Source of the DNA: Progne subis subis
Taxonomy: Eukaryota > Chordata > Aves > Passeriformes > Hirundinidae
Assembly (NCBI GenBank): GCA_022316685.1
Contig: JAKJHU010000671.1
Coordinates: forward strand, 1 to 64,000
DNA: 64,000 nt
Direction: 5' to 3'
The notes beneath the pieces were generated by a model, which worked only from the letters and a program-made list of their open reading frames with translations, ran no database searches and was not told the origin of the DNA. Made by a program: the position numbers and the translations under genes. Of the stretch, positions 58,040-64,000 are shown in pieces (within the stretch, counting starts at the first letter, position 1; the number at the start of each line of letters is the position of its first letter).

Positions 58040-59204
58040 AGGGTCTGAAATCTCCGGCACCGAGACTGAGATCAGCACCAGAACCGACACCAGCACCAAG
58101 ACTGAGACCGACACCAGAACCGAGACCGGAACCGCTCTGAGACCGAGACTGAGATTGGTACTGGGAGCACTCCGGGACCGAGACCGGCACCGCCTCCGGT
58201 ACCGGGAACGCTCCGAGACAGAGTCCGAGACCGAGACTGAGACAAGGAGTGGAACGGGAACCGGCACCGGCACCAAGAATGGCACCGCTCCGGGATCGAG
58301 ATCGACACCGGGACCGGAATCAGCACCGGGAGCGCTCCGGGACTGAGACTTGAGACTGGAGGCGGCACCGGGATGGGGATCGGACCCCGAATCACTCCGG
58401 GATTGGCTCCAGGATCGCTCCGGGACCGCCGCGTTCGCTCCGGAGAGTTTTGGCCGCACACCCGGGCGGCACTGGGAGGGAGCCCTGGGCCGGGCGGGAC
58501 CGCCTCGGTTCGCGTCGTTCCGCTGCAGCCATCCCGCTCCATATGATCCCAGTTTGTATGATCCCAGTCTCTGTGGTTCTGATCCATGCGCTGCCAGCCT
58601 GTGAAATCCCAGTCCGTGTGATCCCAGTGTGTACAATCCCAGCCTACAAGGTGCCAGTCCGCATGATCCCAGTCTGTCTGGTCCTGCATGGCACACACTC
58701 CAGGGCTGCCAGTCTCGGTGCCAGGCCCGGTTTCAGTCCCGGCCTCAGTCTCGGTCTTGGATCAGTGCCGGTCCCAGTGTCGGTACCACTGCCTGTCTTG
58801 GTCCCGGAGTGCTCCCAGTGCCAATCTCATTCTTGGTCCCAGTACCGGAGCGGTGCCAGTCTTGGTGCTGGTTCTGGTGCCGGTCTTGGTCTCAGTCTTG
58901 GTCCCAGTTCCAGTTCTGTTGCCGGTTTCAGTCTTGGTATCGGTCTCAGTCCCGGTGCCTGTGCAGTGCCGGTCTCAGTTCTGTCGTTGGTTCTGGTCCT
59001 AGTGTTGGCCCGGCTCCCGGAGCAGTGTCGGTGTCGGTTCTGGTGTCGGTTCTGGTGTCGGTTCTGGTCCCAGTCTTGGTCTCAGTGCCGGTCCCAGAGC
59101 AGCGCCGCTCTTGGTGCCAGTGTTGGATCCGGTGTCAGTCTCAGTCTTGGTGCTGGTGCTGGTTCTGGTGCTGATCTTGGTCTCGGTCTCTGTCTCGGTT
59201 GTGG
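58040..59204. repeat. Hexamer-period minisatellite with 15-bp patch, copy C
   Basis: Counterpart of 9320-10735; the first part is about 240 bp shorter than in A. The 15-bp patch is 58540-58700. Confidence 0.8.
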
Positions 59205-59634
59205 TCGTGGAGATTTTAGGCCAGTTTGGGTGATTTTAGGCAAAACTGGGGACACTTAGCGGGGATTTTAGGCACCTTTGATTGATTTTTGGCCAAACCT
59301 GGTGGGTTTTAGGGTGGATTTTAGGTAATTTTGCATTATTTTAGTCCCATTTGGTTGATTTTAGGCAAAATCTGGTGGGATATAGTCCAATTTGGGTGAT
59401 TTTTGGATAAGCAAGGCAGTTTTACAGTGGATTTTAGATAATTTTAGATGAATTGAAGCCTATTTGCTTGGGGTTTAGACCCATTTGGGTGATTTTAGGC
59501 CAAATATGGTGGGTTTTACACAGAACTTTTGGTCACTTTAGGTGATTTTAAGCCAAACCAGGTATTTTCAGGGTGGATTTTACGACCTTTGGTGTGATTG
59601 AAGTGTGATTTGAGGGCATTTTTGCGTGGGCTTT
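59205..59634 (+). repeat. TTTTAGGC-type degenerate repeat, copy C
   Basis: As in copy A, with about 110 bp of extra repeat at 59290-59400. Confidence 0.6.
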
Positions 59635-60184
59635 TGTGCAAAGAGCATATTATATGGCTCTACGCAAGATATTAACTATATGTATTATGTTGTATTGATT
59701 AGTAATGTTGTATTAATATTTTGATAGTATGGTAAATGTAGTTTTGTCGTTAAAATGTAGGTTTTATATACCAACCACAGGAAAATATAAATCTTTCAGA
59801 GAAAAAAAATTACGACTTCCTTATCAGAAGAGACCAACTTCTCCTGCCTTGCTCAGACCCAAAAAGACACCACAGAGATTGAGGGGTAAAAGTGACACTA
59901 ACCAGAGAGAATTCTTTGTTTGAATGGAATTTATGCATCAAGTATGAAATGTATGAATATTCAACAGGCTATTGCTTTTAAGAGATAATCCTTTGTTAAC
60001 GGGCTCCTTCTTCAGAGCTTTTTGCTCAGGAAGGCACCCAGACATCTGTTACTTTGTTTTTATTGTCTTATATTGTCCTAACCCTAATTGTCCATTTCTT
60101 TATTACCCTAATTCGATTTCTATAACCATTTTTATTACTATTGAACTTTTAAAATTTTAAAACAAGTGACTGGCGTTTTTCACA
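59635..60184 (+). mobile_element. Probable solo LTR, copy C
   Basis: 550 bp, TGTGCAAAG to TTTTTCACA, same length as 11080-11629. Confidence 0.6.
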
Positions 60185-63095
60185 GCCCTGACCTCAAATC
60201 CAGCCCCAGTTCCAGACCCTTCCTAAAGCCGCAGCCCTAAACCCAAGGCCACGTTTAACGCTGACCTTACACCCAGCCCCGATTCCATGAATGTGCCTCC
60301 TGAGGGGAACTTTGGGCCGTGAGTTGAGCTCAGGGACCTTGAGCTGAGGCTCAGGTGACACCATTGTCCAGTGATCCCAGGTCTAGGGAGAAGGAAGCAA
60401 GGCTGAGGGAGAAGAATGAATGCAAAAAGCCAAGCGCAGAGCTGTGCTGAGAATCATCCCTGGATTTTTCTACTTAATCTCTCTGCCACTCTCTTGTTTC
60501 CCCCCACCCTTTTTCGGGGCTCTCCGACTATCACAGATCTGAGGAGGCCCAGGGAGGATCACTCTCCCTCTTATCACTCTTCCTCTCTGTCCTCCTCCCT
60601 TAAATGTGGGGGGTCGGATGGTCCCTGTCTCCCTCCATTCATTGGGGTGACCTCCTGAGAATCCCCTGGCGTGAGAGGGACAGAGGCACCGGGTGCTCTC
60701 CGTCCTCCTCAGCTTCCTGAGGAGGGCCAGGTTCATCTCCATCCTCCACTCTGGGGGTCAGCTCATGTCTGTCCTCCTCGTCCGCAGTGGATGGGGGCTG
60801 GGTCGTTTCTGTTCGTGCTGTCCTTGGCCATGGGCTGGAGGAGGTCTCTGGAGCGGAGTTTCTGGTGGGGTCTCCGCACCTTTGTTTTTACCCTTGGCTA
60901 GGATCAAGGTCTATGGTGGGGATGAGGGCATCAGCTCATCTCTGCCCTCCTCTCCTCGCTGCTGCTCCTCCGCTATGGAAGGGGCGGGTGGTGTGTGTCC
61001 TCATTTTCGGTGGGAATTTGGGCCATCAGCTCATGTCTGTCCTTGTCCCCGCAGTGAATGGGGCTGGGCTGTCTCCATTTGTGCTTCCCTTCGTGTGGGC
61101 TGGAGGTGCTCTCTGTGCAGCGGAGTTTCTGCCAGCGCAGCAGTCAGCACCCGAGAGAATGGGAGACGCGGCCGGCGCTGCCGGCACCCGGGACTGCGGG
61201 ACATCACATCCTGCCAGCTTTCAGGGGAATGGCTTAAATCATGGAGCGTGACAACTTCCCCGGACATGCTTTGTGAAACAGAAGGTTTAATAAAGGAAAA
61301 TAGTAAACATAAACAGAAAATTTAATAAAGGAAAATAGTAAACATAAACAGAAAAATAAAATGCAAGTCGAACACAGTGCAGAGACCATCCTGACACTGT
61401 TACGGCAGTCCCAAAAAAGCTCTTTGGTTCTTTTGTGTAATCCCTTTAGTACTGAATAGTCTAGGTGGGTTCCACTGGCAAATTGCCAGTAAGGAAAGGT
61501 ACAAACTTTGAAGGACAGTGACAAGGTCCAACAGGTGCTTCTCTCTTGGCATTGAGCCAATGACAAAGAGAAATACACAGAACTTTCTAGTTTGGTTTCC
61601 TTTTATGTTTCAGGTCAACTGAACCCCTTTTCCTTATACAGAAATGCTGACTCGGCAGTGGGGGGTGCATGACTCCAAGAGGGGACCCTGACAATATCCC
61701 AAAATGCTGCTGCTGCCCCGCACCATGTGGCCTCAGGCAGAGCCGAGTGGGGCGGGTGGTCGGGGCCGGGGAGACCCTTCCTAGCGGCGTGCCCCCTCTC
61801 AGCCCAGCCTCTGCGAAAGCGCAGCAGCAGCGACAGAGACGGCAAGAGAGGGGAGCGTGCGAAGCCTCAGGCAACTACAAAGCACAACAGAAGCGGCACC
61901 GCGTTCCCTGCCTCCCCCAGCACAGGAAAATTCACCCGGTAAAGCGTGGCCAACATCTTGTAAGCTGGGAAAGCCCTACCAGCCACTGCCACCGCTCCTA
62001 CAACAGCCCCAACTCCCGTCTGCTGCGGGCCCTCGTACGCTGAGACTGTACTAGAGAAAAACCTAACTACACGTGATACGGAGGATGTTTATGGATATAG
62101 AAATACAAGATTTTAGAAGCAGCTGTTGGTGATTCTGTAGAAGTAGAGAAACTGCTTGTACTGAGAACACATAGAAGATTCGCTATGAAGCCTGGTTGTT
62201 AGGTAGTTACTGAGTAGAAGTCATACAGGTAAGATGTATAATGTTGGAACTCAGCAAAGCGGGACCTAGGGATTTGTCACAAATAGACAAAGCAGAACTT
62301 TGTGGCTTGAATCCAGCAAAATCAAGCTCCTAATTTTTGGCAAGAGCAAAGTGACCTGAAAAAGACCCAAACCTCCACTGTGCCTGCCCAGAAGCGAAGA
62401 TCAACCTGAGGAAGACATCGGCCTTCCTCCCAAGAGCCCAGCTCAGGAGCACCAGGAGCTGTGACAGCTAATTAGAATACAAAGCGAGAGAAGGCGGGGA
62501 ATGGGCGGGTGGGGAGGTGTGGGTTTGTGGGATCAATGTGTATTTAAACCTGGACCTTGCTCTGACCAGGGACGCACGGTTTGGAGGAGACATCCCCCCG
62601 TGTGTCCCAGCTGGACAGAAAACATACCTGCTGTACGATTTCTAATTGTAAAGTCCTTATTCTACGCTTCCCACGAGTAACCCCATCCTGAGGGGCCCCG
62701 AGCAGCGCCGCGCCCCCCACACCGGGCCCGGAGAGCAGAGCACGGGCAGGATGGCCGCGGGGAGCGGCGGGCGTCCCTCCCAGCCACGCTGCCACAGCCC
62801 ACTGCCCGTGGGAATGCAGATGGTCAACAGGCAGAAAAAACCCAGAAAGGACTCACCACAGAATTATGCTTTCAACAATCGGACACAACAAAGAGTCACC
62901 ATTAAAACAAATATCCATTCTAATACTGTTTTTAAATACTCTCAACAGTTTAGTCCTAACAATAGTAAACTCTCTTCTTTTCAGGTGTGCATTGAAGTTA
63001 CAATATAATGCTATGTGATATTCAAAAATGTGGTTTAATTAGACAATTTTTTCTGCATAAAACTCATCATCATTTACATGCTGTTTTTACCCTCC
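60185..63095. repeat. Distal part of direct duplication C
   Basis: High-identity counterpart of 11630-14493, including the GC-rich part and possible old LTR. No gene. A private 35-bp tandem duplication lies at 61286-61355. Confidence 0.7.
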
Positions 63096-63773
63096 TGAGA
63101 CATTAATTTTGAGGATCTAAGGATTTTTTAGGAAAGTTAAGATAGTAAGTTGCTGAATTAGCTGAAGTAGATAGGTAATCTTTGTTAGCAGTTAACAGAA
63201 GCCGGATCTTAGATAAGCTACCCTGGATCTTGTAACTCATTTCTTGTCAGGTTTATGTTTATGTAGCTGTGTTTGTAATGAAAAACAAAATGTGGTAAAT
63301 AGGACATAAGATAGCTGCAGATTTCCTGCTTAAAGGACCCATTGAACACAGGAAACTGTAAATTCTACCAAGGATCCATTTGTCATGAATGCATTGAAAA
63401 GGTAGAAAGGTCAGGACGAGGAAGACTCATCTTACTTCCTCATTTTGGGTGACCCCTCCCCAGAATAGACCCCCGACTCATTTTAAGAAACAAAGTACGC
63501 ATGCTTAATAGCCTCTTTGCCAATTAGCATACGAAGCGAGGAATGGGAGGTGACAGGGGTATGAATATGTATTTGTATTTTGGATATTCAACACTTTTGT
63601 AAATAAAAGACTTTGTAATTACCTGTGAAATTCGCAGTGCGAATTAGGGAAATATCCCACATGCTGCCCGGCCGTAATAAACATACACTTTCTAACTTAA
63701 AACTTAGAGAGTTTTTGTCCGTCACAGTTGGGTATCGATACTAGATCAATACCCATATTTCTTTAATAAGTCA
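63096..63773 (+). mobile_element. 5' LTR of a provirus leaving the window
   Basis: Starts TGAGACATTA exactly where copies A and C stop matching and ends AATAAGTCA. AATAAA signals lie near 63603 and 63677. It is followed by a primer binding site, so it is the 5' LTR of a provirus rather than a solo LTR. Confidence 0.85.
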
Positions 63774-63776
63774 TTT

Positions 63777-63794
63777 TGGCGAGCCAGGCAGGAG
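63777..63794 (+). other. Primer binding site, tRNA-Arg type
   Basis: TGGCGAGCCAGGCAGGAG, three bases after the LTR, is complementary to the 3' end of vertebrate tRNA-Arg(ACG) with one mismatch as I recall that tRNA. Confidence 0.65.
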
Positions 63795-64000
63795 ACTGCT
63801 CTCTCTGGCCGTGGGGCCAGCGGGGTCCAGGACCCCTCTGGGCGCCCACCTGGAATTTTCTGGGAAGAGGGCTCCTGCGGTCCTGCTGACTACCCGGGGA
63901 AAGACCAGAACCTGCTGGAACTAAGGACAAAAGGTGTGTTTATATTTGAAAATAGGTACCTTGGTATAGGCAGTTGGTAAGACACTGAGAGACGTCTCGT
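63795..64000 (+). mobile_element. Proviral leader, incomplete
   Basis: GC-rich leader downstream of the primer binding site. No coding frame can be judged before the window ends. Confidence 0.5.

Overview
The window looks like vertebrate, avian DNA, most probably from a songbird. Three CR1-type retrotransposon tails, an env-less avian ERVL-like provirus, several families of solo LTRs and a C2H2 zinc-finger family with the short spliced leader exon common in passerines all point that way. The species and chromosome cannot be read from the sequence. The density of inverted duplications and minisatellites would fit a microchromosome, a W chromosome or a similar repeat-rich region, but that is inference.

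The layout is dominated by segmental duplication. A direct repeat of about 7.1 kb lies at 7293-14493 (copy A) and 56008-63095 (copy C). A third, inverted copy (B) occupies roughly 16290-24290 and pairs with 52480-59640 as a long imperfect palindrome. A second inverted pair is 3070-5557 against 47766-50290. Each ZNF-centred block combines a zinc-finger gene (6230-7240 minus; 22785-24195 plus; 52605-53653 minus), 21-bp, 15-bp and hexamer-period minisatellites, and a captured 5' end of RAB4B (promoter, first coding exon and P-loop exon). LTR presence or absence at orthologous points gives a partial order of events.

The unique core (25.4-40.1 kb) is mostly gene-poor with CR1 tails and one probable LTR. 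At 36907-40102 it holds a previously unrecognised, probably secreted-protein gene. It has one signal-peptide exon followed by small exons, five of which are 72 nt long or homologous to that type, all joined in phase 1, inside a 2.27-kb tandem duplication. Duplicated exons differ far more than the introns beside them. About 20 tandem AGGTCA half-sites lie just upstream.

The gene is cut by a degraded minus-strand ERVL-like provirus (40103-47099) carrying integrase, RT, protease and gag. A solo LTR with a perfect 5-bp target duplication sits inside its gag, and another LTR ends it on the right. At the right edge a further provirus begins (LTR 63096-63773, tRNA-Arg-type primer binding site) and runs out of the window.

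In functional terms, only ZNF1 (ten fingers, first in-frame ATG at 7240), the upstream part of ZNF2, and ZNF3 have open frames that could encode protein. ZNF2 and ZNF3 carry single-base deletions. The many other long open frames are by-products of minisatellites whose unit length is a multiple of three and which lack stop codons.
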